DNA of 14,997 nucleotides from Chitinophagaceae bacterium (GTDB lineage Bacteria; Bacteroidota; Bacteroidia; Chitinophagales; Chitinophagaceae): positions 1-14,997 of the forward strand of contig JAIPBY010000033.1 in the NCBI GenBank assembly GCA_021738605.1, written 5' to 3'. Numbering within the stretch: position 1 is the first letter of the stretch; each line of letters begins with the position of its first letter. The translations under genes and the position numbers were made by a program. A model generated the notes under the pieces. That model was not told where the DNA came from. It was given only the letters and a program-made list of their open reading frames with translations, and made no database searches. This document shows positions 1 to 7,686 of the stretch, piece after piece.

Positions 1-684
1 CAACACTGTGACAACGCTCCATGTGAGAACGTTTGCCCGGTGAATGCCACCAACCACAGCAGCGAAGGCCTCAACCAAATGACATACAACCGTTGTATCG
101 GTACACGCTATTGTGCCAACAACTGTCCTTATAAAGTAAGGCGTTTCAACTGGGCTGATTACATGGGAGCAGATAGCTTCGCAGACAACCAGAAGGATGT
201 ATTGGATGATTCTGTGATGATGATGAACGACGACCTCACCAGGATGGTATTGAACCCAGATGTAACGGTAAGGTCTCGTGGTGTAATTGAAAAATGTTCT
301 TTCTGTGTACAGCGTTTGCAGGAAGGCAAGTTGAAAGCAAAGAAAGCCAACAGGCCGCTCGAAACCGGTGCTGATGGAAAGTGGGATATCAAAACCGCCT
401 GTCAGCAAGCTTGTCCTACCAATGCCATTGTTTTCGGTAATGTAAACGACAAGAAAAGCCCGATCAGCGTGATCCGCAATGAGGAGCAAACAAACAGGGT
501 ATTCTATACACTGGAGCAAATCCATGTATTGCCCAATGTCAGCTACCTCGCGAAGATCAGGAACACCGACAGGCATGTAGGGGTTACAGAAGAAGCACAC
601 CATGAGGCAGCACCTGCTGCAGCAGGTGAGCACAAGGTGGAAGGCGCGCACAAGGAAGAAAAGAAAGCTGAAGCAGCACATTAA
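1..684 (+). CDS. actB: ActB C-terminal part (partial): iron-sulfur domain of alternative complex III
   Basis: The gene is open at the left edge, in frame from base 1, so only the last 227 codons are present. They encode the ferredoxin-like part of ActB, the periplasmic iron-sulfur subunit of the quinol:cytochrome c oxidoreductase known as alternative complex III. Visible cluster ligands are HCDNAPCENVCPVNAT at the edge, then RCIGTRYCANNCPY, KCSFCVQRL and ACQQACPTNAI, the four-group cysteine pattern of DmsB/NrfC-type proteins. ActB of characterised complexes also carries a molybdopterin-oxidoreductase-like domain without cofactor, which would lie to the left. From about residue 190 of the fragment the protein ends in a tail rich in Ala, His, Glu and Lys that is unlikely to fold with the cluster domain. 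GTG at 40 is an internal valine, not a start. Spacing to actC is 36 nt, which supports one transcript. The assignment is very secure. Confidence 0.95.
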   Translation, partial: QHCDNAPCENVCPVNATNHSSEGLNQMTYNRCIGTRYCANNCPYKVRRFNWADYMGADSFADNQKDVLDDSVMMMNDDLTRMVLNPDVTVRSRGVIEKCSFCVQRLQEGKLKAKKANRPLETGADGKWDIKTACQQACPTNAIVFGNVNDKKSPISVIRNEEQTNRVFYTLEQIHVLPNVSYLAKIRNTDRHVGVTEEAHHEAAPAAAGEHKVEGAHKEEKKAEAAH

Positions 685-720
685 TAAAGAAAGCAGGGAA
701 ATCTCATAAATGAGCAACGC

Positions 721-2196
721 ATGAGTGTTACAAAGTACGAATCACAGTTAAGGGAACCGTTGGTAAATGGCAACAAGACCTATGGTCAGGTCACTCACGA
801 CATCGTGCACACGATCGAAGCCAAGCCTACCCGTTTGTGGTATATTGGTTTCTATATCTCAGTGGCATTGTTGATGTTTGGAGCATACTCCGTTTACCGC
901 GAGGTGGTATACGGTATCGGACAGTGGAACGTAAACCGTACCATTGGATGGGGTTGGGATATCACCAACTTCGTTTGGTGGGTTGGTATCGGTCACGCTG
1001 GTACGCTGATTTCAGCGATCCTTCTCCTTTTCCGCCAGGGATGGAGAACAGGTGTTAACCGTGCGGCAGAAGCCATGACGATTTTTGCGGTAATGTGTGC
1101 CGGTCAATTCCCGATCTTCCACATGGGAAGGGTTTGGATGGCATTCTTCACCCTGCCTTATCCCAATACACGTGGTCCACTTTGGCCCAACTTCAACTCA
1201 CCATTGTTGTGGGACGTATTCGCGATCTCAACCTATTTCACTGTTTCTCTTTTGTTCTGGTATTCGGGTTTGTTGCCTGACTTCGCTACCATCAGGGACC
1301 GAGCCAAAACAAAACTCCGCAAGCGTTTGTATGGGCTTGCTTCTTTTGGCTGGAGCGGTAGCACCAAACATTGGCAGCGCCACGAGAGTCTTTCTCTTGT
1401 TCTTGCAGGTCTTTCTACACCACTTGTATTGTCAGTACACACGATTGTATCGTTTGACTTCGCCACTTCGGTAGTACCTGGATGGCATACTACCATCTTC
1501 CCTCCTTATTTCGTTGCTGGTGCGATCTTCTCTGGTTTTGCCATGGTGCAAACCCTGATGCTGATCCTCAGAAAAGTAATGGGATTGCAGGATTACATCA
1601 CCCTAGGCCATATTGAGGCAATGAACAAGGTAATTGTATTGACCGGTTCAATCGTAGGTTGTGCCTACCTCACCGAGTTGTTCATGGCCTGGTATTCTCA
1701 GGTTCCGTTTGAACAGGACATTTTCTTCAAATACAGGATTGCCGGTCCTTACGGATGGAGCTACTGGTTGATGATGACCTGTAACGTAATCTCTCCGCAG
1801 CTGTTCTGGTCAAGAAAACTCAGGAGAAATGTATTGTTCACCTTCATCATGAGCATCATCGTTAACATCGGTATGTGGTTTGAGCGTTTCGTTATCATCG
1901 TATCATCCTTGTACCGCGACTACCTTCCCTCTTCCTGGTCCATCTATTACAGACCAACCATTTGGGAGATCGGATTCTATGTTGGGACTTTCGGACTTTT
2001 CTTCACTTGTTTCTTCCTTTTCGCCAAATATTTCCCAGTCATCGCGATCGCTGAGATCAAGTATGTACTGAAAACCAATGGTGAAAGCTTCAAGAATGAA
2101 ATGGCAGAACTGGAAAGCAAAAATGTGGATGAGTTCATTCACGAAATGCACCATGATCACCATGAAGAAGGAACTGTAAAAGTCACACATCACTGA
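721..2196 (+). CDS. actC: ActC, NrfD-like quinol-binding membrane subunit of alternative complex III
   Basis: A 491-residue polytopic membrane protein of the NrfD/PsrC family, about ten hydrophobic helices by eye. In alternative complex III, ActC anchors the periplasmic ActB and supplies a quinol site and a putative proton path. Visible conserved spots are the GIGHAGT stretch with H92, HMGRVW with H134, the SVHTIVSFDFA helix with H240 and D246, PGWHTTIFPP around residue 256, and the late NIGMWFER helix. The C-terminus leaves the membrane and becomes acidic and then His-rich (HEMHHDHHEE, ending HH). The ATG at 721 is chosen because the ATG at 708 opens a frame that stops after four codons. No convincing Shine-Dalgarno precedes it, as is usual in this phylum. 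It lies between actB and actD. It is homologous to ActF further along, but the gene order and the GIGHAGT and HMGRVW motifs identify it as ActC. Confidence 0.95.
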   Translation: MSVTKYESQLREPLVNGNKTYGQVTHDIVHTIEAKPTRLWYIGFYISVALLMFGAYSVYREVVYGIGQWNVNRTIGWGWDITNFVWWVGIGHAGTLISAILLLFRQGWRTGVNRAAEAMTIFAVMCAGQFPIFHMGRVWMAFFTLPYPNTRGPLWPNFNSPLLWDVFAISTYFTVSLLFWYSGLLPDFATIRDRAKTKLRKRLYGLASFGWSGSTKHWQRHESLSLVLAGLSTPLVLSVHTIVSFDFATSVVPGWHTTIFPPYFVAGAIFSGFAMVQTLMLILRKVMGLQDYITLGHIEAMNKVIVLTGSIVGCAYLTELFMAWYSQVPFEQDIFFKYRIAGPYGWSYWLMMTCNVISPQLFWSRKLRRNVLFTFIMSIIVNIGMWFERFVIIVSSLYRDYLPSSWSIYYRPTIWEIGFYVGTFGLFFTCFFLFAKYFPVIAIAEIKYVLKTNGESFKNEMAELESKNVDEFIHEMHHDHHEEGTVKVTHH

Positions 2197-2221
2197 TCAA
2201 TCAAAAAGTAAAAAGTATAAA

Positions 2222-2806
2222 ATGGCTTTGAAAAAATTTGTTGTAGGCTGTTTTGAGGATGAAAAAGTCCTTTTCCCCGCTGTTGAAAAAGTGAGGAAGG
2301 CAGGCTATAAATTCCATGACATTTACACTCCTTTTCCTGTTCACGGATTGGACAAGGCAATGGGACTAAGGGATACGAGCATCCACACGGCGGGATTTCT
2401 TTTTGGCATGATTGGTACCACCACCGCGGTAACCTTCATGACCTGGGTTTTCACCAAAGACTGGCCGGTAAACATCGGTGGTAAACCAAACTTTGCGTTA
2501 CCAGCCTGGATTCCTATCACCTTCGAGTTGACCGTGCTGTGTGCAGCGGTAGGCATGGTGCTTACGTTCTGTTACATCTGTCAGCTGGCCCCATTCCTGA
2601 AAAGGCATCATTTCCACCCCCGTGCAACTGACGATCTTTTTGTGATGGTGATTGAGTGCAGTGAAAAAGCAAACGAGGAAGAACTCAAATCTTTCCTTGG
2701 CAGTGTTGGAGCGCAGGAAGTCAATACACAGGTAGCAGAAGAAGGATGGTGGATTGGAAAGTACGATGAGGAACAAGAACTCTACAAGGAACCGAACATT
2801 GCTTAA
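2222..2806 (+). CDS. actD: ActD, DUF3341 membrane subunit of alternative complex III
   Basis: A 194-residue protein of the DUF3341 family, the usual length for ActD. It begins with a soluble alpha/beta segment (KKFVVGCFEDEKVLFPAVEK, residues 4-23). A helical hairpin of two membrane segments follows, near residues 58-77 and 95-122. It ends with a second soluble segment opening with TDDLFVMVIE. In solved alternative complex III structures ActD sits beside ActC and ActF and carries no cofactor, and nothing here suggests otherwise: the few cysteines do not form a CxxCH. Its role is probably structural, helping to hold the quinol-binding subunits. The start ATG at 2222 follows an A-rich leader (AAAAAGTAAAAAGTATAAA), typical of Bacteroidota. 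It lies 25 nt after actC and 46 nt before actE. Confidence 0.93.
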   Translation: MALKKFVVGCFEDEKVLFPAVEKVRKAGYKFHDIYTPFPVHGLDKAMGLRDTSIHTAGFLFGMIGTTTAVTFMTWVFTKDWPVNIGGKPNFALPAWIPITFELTVLCAAVGMVLTFCYICQLAPFLKRHHFHPRATDDLFVMVIECSEKANEEELKSFLGSVGAQEVNTQVAEEGWWIGKYDEEQELYKEPNIA

Positions 2807-2852
2807 ATAATTTAGGAGAAGGGAAAGAGGAGATCATAAAACAACAAAAGAG

Positions 2853-3437
2853 ATGAAAAGATCAACTATTGTTTTCTGTGGACTGGCAGCATTGCTGATT
2901 GCTGCAATAGGATGCAGTGATGTAAAAAGAACCCCAGGAAAGGTGTATATGCCAGACATGGCCAACAGCCGTGCATACGAAACCTATTCAGTAAACCCCG
3001 TTTTTGCTGATGGTCGTACCAGCCAGGGTCCTGTTGCAGGAACTGTCAAGCGCGGAGATGAGTATCCTGTTCACATTGAAATGGACAATATTGGCGATAC
3101 TGCAAACTACTATGCATCCCGCTCTTTGCCCAATCCTTTCGATTCATTGGATGCTGTCCAGATGAAAGAAACGGAGCGGCTTTACCTGATCAATTGCGGA
3201 ATTTGCCATGGTGCCAAACTTGATGGAAATGGTCCATTGTGGAAGGATGGTGATGGTCCTTTTCCCGCAAAACCAGCAGCCTTGATCGGCGATGCAAAGT
3301 ATGAGTCCATGCCCGCTGGACAGATGTTTTATTCCATCACTTACGGAAAGAACCTTATGGGCGGCTACGCTTCACAGATAACAGCCAAACAACGCTGGGA
3401 GATAATCACGTATATCAAGTCAAAACAAGGAAAATAA
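2853..3437 (+). CDS. actE: ActE, monoheme cytochrome c lipoprotein of alternative complex III
   Basis: A 194-residue c-type cytochrome. It starts with a short basic and hydrophobic signal ending AAIGC, so C21 is the likely lipidated cysteine and the mature protein would be anchored on the periplasmic face. One heme site is present, C115-G-I-C118-H119. M169 in the NLMGGY segment is the best candidate for the axial methionine. ActE is the mobile or terminal cytochrome of alternative complex III and passes electrons from the multiheme ActA towards the oxidase. Because the CoxB encoded further on lacks its own heme domain, ActE is the leading candidate donor to CuA. The leader contains a purine run at 2814-2832, AGGAGAAGGGAAAGAGGAG, but it is about 20 nt from the start and so too far for a normal Shine-Dalgarno. 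Identity is clear from heme motif, length and position. Confidence 0.94.
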   Translation: MKRSTIVFCGLAALLIAAIGCSDVKRTPGKVYMPDMANSRAYETYSVNPVFADGRTSQGPVAGTVKRGDEYPVHIEMDNIGDTANYYASRSLPNPFDSLDAVQMKETERLYLINCGICHGAKLDGNGPLWKDGDGPFPAKPAALIGDAKYESMPAGQMFYSITYGKNLMGGYASQITAKQRWEIITYIKSKQGK

Positions 3438-3462
3438 TAACCAACGCATTAAATAATCAGGG

Positions 3463-4683
3463 ATGATCAAACAACAATTTGAGATTTCAGCAGGGTACAA
3501 AAAGTGGACGAACATTCTGCTCGGAGTGGGTGGACTGGCACTTGTGCTGGGAATCATTTTCCTCGGAATGAGCAAGGATGAAGTGGAGCAAACCAGGTTT
3601 TGGGCATCACTGTTGCAGAACAGTGTATTCTTTCTCCTGGTAGTAAATGCCAGCATGTTCTTTATTTGCGCAACAACACTTGCGCATGGTGGATGGCAGA
3701 TGGCATTTCGTCGTGTACCTGAAGCAATTTCCAGTTTGGTGCCAGTGTTTGGTATCCTTGCCATGCTTGTTTTTGTTGGAATCGTATTTGGACACAGGCA
3801 CGATATCTACCATTGGTTGGACAAGGAGCATGTAGAACACGATCCAATCCTCAAAGGGAAAAGTGGCTTCCTCAACCCAACTTTTTTCATGGTTTGGTCT
3901 GTCGTTGCGATAGGGCTCTGGTCATTTGTCGGAGCAAAAATGAGAAAGCTTTCTTCAGAAGCAGATGAGAAAATGGATGGTGAGCAAGGGGCTAAATACG
4001 TAGTAAAAAACACAGCCTGGGGAGCAGCCTTCCTTGTGATCTTTGGTCTTACTGTAGGTTCAACCATTCCATGGTTGTGGCTGATGAGCATTGACCCACA
4101 CTGGTACTCTACCATGTACAGCTGGTATACCTTCATCAGTTCTTTTGTTGCGGGTATGTCACTGGTTGTTTTGTTTGTGGTCTACCTCAAGAACCATGAC
4201 TATCTCGAGTATGTTACTGAGGAACACCTTCATGATCTCGGAAAGTTCATGTTTGCCTTCTCTGTATTCTGGACTTACCTCTGGTATTCACAGTTCATGT
4301 TGATTTGGTATGCCAACATTCCTGAAGAAACGGTTTATTTCAAGCCAAGGATGCAGGGTGTGTACAGGGGCATTTTCTTCCTCAACCTGATCGTCAATTT
4401 CGCTGTTCCTTTCCTGCTCCTGATGAGAAGGGGATCCAAACGGAACTATACAACATTGACCTTCCTCGCCATACTGATCATCCTTGGTCACTGGGTTGAT
4501 TTCTATCAGATGGTTATGCCGGGAACAATGAATGAACATTATAGCCTTGGATGGTTCGAATTTGGTATATTGGTTCTGTACGCAGGATTGATCATGCACT
4601 TTGTTGGAAAAGGATTGTCAAAGAAACCATTGGTTGCCTTGCACCATCCTTACATCAAGGAAAGTATAATCCACCATACGTAA
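3463..4683 (+). CDS. actF: ActF, second NrfD-like quinol-binding membrane subunit of alternative complex III
   Basis: A 406-residue membrane protein with about ten hydrophobic helices, the second NrfD-like subunit of alternative complex III. It is related to ActC in fold but shorter. Family features are the AHGGWQMAFRRVPEA turn near residue 75, the SIDPHWYSTMYSWYT segment near residue 209, HDLGKFMFAFSVFWTY, and the YSQFMLIWYANIPEE loop. The helix GHWVDFYQMVMPG has buried charged and histidine residues of the kind proposed for a proton half-channel. ActF and ActC together flank ActD and form the membrane core that may couple quinol oxidation to proton translocation. The ATG at 3463 lies 25 nt after actE. 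A 53-nt spacer, the longest within the operon, separates it from the first oxidase gene and marks the junction between the ACIII and oxidase modules. I saw no promoter or terminator in that spacer. Confidence 0.95.
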   Translation: MIKQQFEISAGYKKWTNILLGVGGLALVLGIIFLGMSKDEVEQTRFWASLLQNSVFFLLVVNASMFFICATTLAHGGWQMAFRRVPEAISSLVPVFGILAMLVFVGIVFGHRHDIYHWLDKEHVEHDPILKGKSGFLNPTFFMVWSVVAIGLWSFVGAKMRKLSSEADEKMDGEQGAKYVVKNTAWGAAFLVIFGLTVGSTIPWLWLMSIDPHWYSTMYSWYTFISSFVAGMSLVVLFVVYLKNHDYLEYVTEEHLHDLGKFMFAFSVFWTYLWYSQFMLIWYANIPEETVYFKPRMQGVYRGIFFLNLIVNFAVPFLLLMRRGSKRNYTTLTFLAILIILGHWVDFYQMVMPGTMNEHYSLGWFEFGILVLYAGLIMHFVGKGLSKKPLVALHHPYIKESIIHHT

Positions 4684-4736
4684 GGCTTTCGTCGAATGAA
4701 ACAAACAAAATCATTAACAAATTATAAGTAAAGATC

Positions 4737-5801
4737 ATGTCGGGTTATTTCATATTAATCATTCTGGTACTCGCTTCCGTGCTTATTTTTCAGATATCGA
4801 AAGCAAGTGAATATGTATCTGTGTTGAAGGGCGAGGAAAAATCTTTCAAGCAATCCAACCGCATAAACGCCTTCCTTTTCATCCTGTTCATGGTCTTGGG
4901 ATTGGCTGGTGCATGGTGGTGTAATGAATTGCTGTATGACAGAACTTTGCTGGCACAGCCTGCAGCCTCTGACCATGGTGAGAAAATCGATTTCATGCTT
5001 TGGATGACCATTATAGTCACAGGCATTGTTTTCTTGTTGACCCAGGTTTTGTTGTTCTGGTTCGCATTCAAGTACCAGTATTCTGAAAAGCGCACATCGT
5101 ATTTCTTTCCCCACAACAACAAGTTGGAACTTTTGTGGACTGTAGTCCCTGCTATTTTCCTTACTGTTCTGGTTGGTTTCGGGTTGTTTTATTGGTTTAA
5201 AATAACTGGCGATGCCCCGAAAGATGCCCAAATAGTTGAAATTACGGGAAAGCAGTTCAACTGGATGATGAGGTATCCTGGTAAAGACAATGTTTTGGGC
5301 AGGAAGAATTATCGCCTGACCGATGCATCCAGCGGTAATGCCCTTGGTGTGGATTGGGAGGATGGCGCCAGCCATGATGACGTAGAAGCATCAGAAATGC
5401 ACCTTGTTGTTGGCAAACCTGTTCAGCTGGTGATCAACGCACAGGATGTTATCCATGATGTGGGACTTGTTCATTTCAGGCTCAAAATGGATGCCGTTCC
5501 AGGAATACCAACCACCCTCTGGTTTACGCCAAAGTACACCACTGAGCAAATGAAAAAGATTACTGGTAACAAGGATTTCGTTTATGAAATTTCTTGCGAT
5601 CAAATCTGTGGAAGTGGTCACTATTCTATGCGTGGTGTTATTGTAGTCGAAACACAGGAAGAATATGATGCTTGGATGTCATCAAAAAAGCCACAGTATA
5701 TAACTGTTAAAGAAGGAGCTGCACCTGCAGCACCGGCTGCTGACAGTACTGCCGCAGCAGTAACTGCAACAATGTCTAAACCCTTGGCCCAACTGAAATA
5801 A
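4737..5801 (+). CDS. coxB: Cytochrome c oxidase subunit II (CuA subunit), no fused cytochrome c domain
   Basis: A 354-residue CuA subunit. The periplasmic cupredoxin domain carries the binuclear copper ligands H240 (DVIHDVG), C287, C291, H295 and M298, in CDQICGSGHYSM. Q289 stands where many oxidases have glutamate in the Cys loop. The N-terminus is longer than the classic two-helix form. I count four hydrophobic stretches, near residues 3-20, 44-62, 86-110 and 131-154, the last two being the standard hairpin. Between the strand TGKQFNWMMRYP and residue 220 there is an insertion of about 40 residues, DWEDGASHDD within it. The protein ends in an Ala/Pro-rich tail instead of a cytochrome c domain, and no CxxCH occurs. 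It accepts electrons from cytochrome c and passes them to heme a in CoxA. Its place directly after actF suggests delivery from ACIII within a supercomplex. Confidence 0.95.
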   Translation: MSGYFILIILVLASVLIFQISKASEYVSVLKGEEKSFKQSNRINAFLFILFMVLGLAGAWWCNELLYDRTLLAQPAASDHGEKIDFMLWMTIIVTGIVFLLTQVLLFWFAFKYQYSEKRTSYFFPHNNKLELLWTVVPAIFLTVLVGFGLFYWFKITGDAPKDAQIVEITGKQFNWMMRYPGKDNVLGRKNYRLTDASSGNALGVDWEDGASHDDVEASEMHLVVGKPVQLVINAQDVIHDVGLVHFRLKMDAVPGIPTTLWFTPKYTTEQMKKITGNKDFVYEISCDQICGSGHYSMRGVIVVETQEEYDAWMSSKKPQYITVKEGAAPAAPAADSTAAAVTATMSKPLAQLK

Positions 5802-5826
5802 TGTATCACAGAAAAAAAGATTAAAA

Positions 5827-7650
5827 ATGAGTAGCGAAACAATTTCACACGGACACGCAGCGGAAGCTTCAGTACATTCGCACGATTCTCATGAGGCGCA
5901 CGGCCATGATCACCATCATGAAGAGTCATTTCTGAGCAAGTATGTTTTCAGTACAGACCACAAAATGATTGGAAAACAGTTCCTGATCACGGGAATCATT
6001 TGGGCCATCATCGGTGGTTTGTTTTCAGTGCTTTTTCGCCTTCAGTTGGGATACCCTGAAGCATCCTTCCCAATACTTGAGGACCTCTTTGGTAAGTGGG
6101 CAGCAGGGGGAAGAATTTCCAACGAATTCTATTATGCCTTGGTTACCATGCATGGAACCATCCTGGTATTCTTTGTATTGACCGCAGGCCTCAGCGGTAC
6201 TTTTGCCAACATCCTTATTCCTCTTCAAATTGGAGCCAGGGATATGGCATCAGGATTCATGAACATGCTCAGCTACTGGTTCTTCTTTTTGGCCAGTGTG
6301 GTGATGTTTGCTTCTTTGTTCATTCAAACAGGACCTGCCTCAGGCGGATGGACCATTTATCCTCCACTCAGTGCATTGGGTCAGGCGAGTGAAGGTTCTA
6401 AGCTTGGCATGGATTTCTGGTTGATCTCTATGGCATTGTTCATAGTATCCTCTCTTCTCGGAGGCCTGAACTATATCTCTACCATCCTTAACCTCCGTAC
6501 CAAAGGCATGAGCATGACCAGGATGCCCCTCACCATGTGGGCCATCTTCTTTACTGCAGTGTTGGGCGTACTTTCTTTCCCTGTATTGTTGTCTGGTGCT
6601 GTTTTGTTGCTGTTTGACCGCAACTTGGGAACCAGCTTCTATCTTTCAGAGATCGTGGTTAAAGGAGAAATTCTTCCCAACGAAGGTGGTTCTGCCATCC
6701 TGTTCCAGCACTTGTTCTGGTTCCTTGGTCACCCTGAAGTATACATCATTTTGCTTCCTGCCCTTGGTATGGTTTCAGAGATCCTTTCTGTGAATTCAAG
6801 GAAGCCCATCTTTGGCTACCTCGCGATGGTGGGTTCATTGTTTGCGATTTGTATTCTTGCCTTCCTTGTATGGGCGCACCATATGTTTGTGACTGGATTG
6901 AATCCGTTCTTGGGTGCATTCTTCGTTTTGTTGACCCTGTTGATTGCTGTGCCTTCTGCCATCAAGGTATTCAACTGGTTGACCACACTTTGGAAAGGAA
7001 ACATCAGGTTTACACCCGGCATGCTTTTTTCTATCGGTTTTATCAGCTTGTTCATTTCAGGCGGATTGACCGGTATATTCCTTGGTAACTCAACACTGGA
7101 TATTCATCTTCATGATACGTATTTTGTGGTAGCCCACTTCCATATCGTAATGGGTGTTGCATCGTTCTTTGGCATGTTTGCTGGGGTATACCATTGGTTC
7201 CCTAAGATGTATGGCCGTTTCCTGAACAATACCATGGCGTATATCCATTTCTGGGTAACCCTGGTTGGCGCATATTTGATTTTCTGGCCCATGCACTACT
7301 CTGGTTTGGCTGGTATGCCACGCCGTTACACCGATTGGAGCAACTGGCAATCTTTCAACCAGTTCCAGGACATGAACCGTTTTATCAGCACTGTTGCCAT
7401 GATCGTGTTTGCTGTTCAAATCCTATTTGTATTTAACTTCTTCTATTCCATTTTCAAGGGAAGAAAAGTAACATCAACCAATCCTTGGGGTGCCAACACC
7501 CTGGAGTGGACTACACCTATCAATCCTGGTCATGGGAACTGGCCCGGCGATATTCCTGAAGTTCACAGATGGGCATATGACTATAGCAAGGATGGAAGGG
7601 AGTTTATCCCTCAAACCGAGCCTATCGGCGCTTACGAATCGAAGCACTAA
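5827..7650 (+). CDS. coxA: Cytochrome c oxidase subunit I (A1-type heme-copper oxidase)
   Basis: The 607-residue catalytic subunit, which reduces oxygen to water and pumps protons. Metal ligands are present: H109 for low-spin heme a, H302, H351 and H352 for CuB, H437 for heme a3 and H439 for heme a. Y306 of GHPEVY is the residue that cross-links to the CuB histidine. E304 in the same motif marks the A1 subtype rather than the YSHP-type A2. The D-channel residues N128, D139 and N146 keep the normal 11- and 7-residue spacings, and K380 (VPSAIKVFNW) gives a K-channel, so both proton routes look intact. The N-terminus (residues 8-31) holds ten histidines before the first helix, which is unusual. 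The start ATG at 5827 follows an A-rich leader, 25 nt after coxB. A possible hairpin at 7657-7676 separates it from ctaB. Confidence 0.97.
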   Translation: MSSETISHGHAAEASVHSHDSHEAHGHDHHHEESFLSKYVFSTDHKMIGKQFLITGIIWAIIGGLFSVLFRLQLGYPEASFPILEDLFGKWAAGGRISNEFYYALVTMHGTILVFFVLTAGLSGTFANILIPLQIGARDMASGFMNMLSYWFFFLASVVMFASLFIQTGPASGGWTIYPPLSALGQASEGSKLGMDFWLISMALFIVSSLLGGLNYISTILNLRTKGMSMTRMPLTMWAIFFTAVLGVLSFPVLLSGAVLLLFDRNLGTSFYLSEIVVKGEILPNEGGSAILFQHLFWFLGHPEVYIILLPALGMVSEILSVNSRKPIFGYLAMVGSLFAICILAFLVWAHHMFVTGLNPFLGAFFVLLTLLIAVPSAIKVFNWLTTLWKGNIRFTPGMLFSIGFISLFISGGLTGIFLGNSTLDIHLHDTYFVVAHFHIVMGVASFFGMFAGVYHWFPKMYGRFLNNTMAYIHFWVTLVGAYLIFWPMHYSGLAGMPRRYTDWSNWQSFNQFQDMNRFISTVAMIVFAVQILFVFNFFYSIFKGRKVTSTNPWGANTLEWTTPINPGHGNWPGDIPEVHRWAYDYSKDGREFIPQTEPIGAYESKH

Positions 7651-7656
7651 AAAAAG

Positions 7657-7676
7657 GCCGTTCTGAAATGGGCGGC
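7657..7676 (+). other. Possible intercistronic RNA hairpin between coxA and ctaB
   Basis: GCCGTTC at 7657-7663 can pair with GGGCGGC at 7670-7676 around the loop TGAAAT. This gives seven pairs, two of them G-U. An A-run precedes it and no T-run follows, so it does not look like an intrinsic terminator. It could set mRNA stability between the abundant oxidase subunit message and the enzyme gene ctaB, or it may be chance. Confidence 0.35.
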
Positions 7677-7686
7677 AACATATAAA

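Noticed and set aside
2814..2832. The purine run before actE as a Shine-Dalgarno.
   Set aside because: It ends about 20 nt before the start codon, too far for normal pairing, and the operon does not otherwise use strong Shine-Dalgarno sites.
4755..5375. A 206-codon reading frame on the - strand.
   Set aside because: It is antisense to coxB, which has complete CuA ligands; the antisense product is low in structure and unrecognised.
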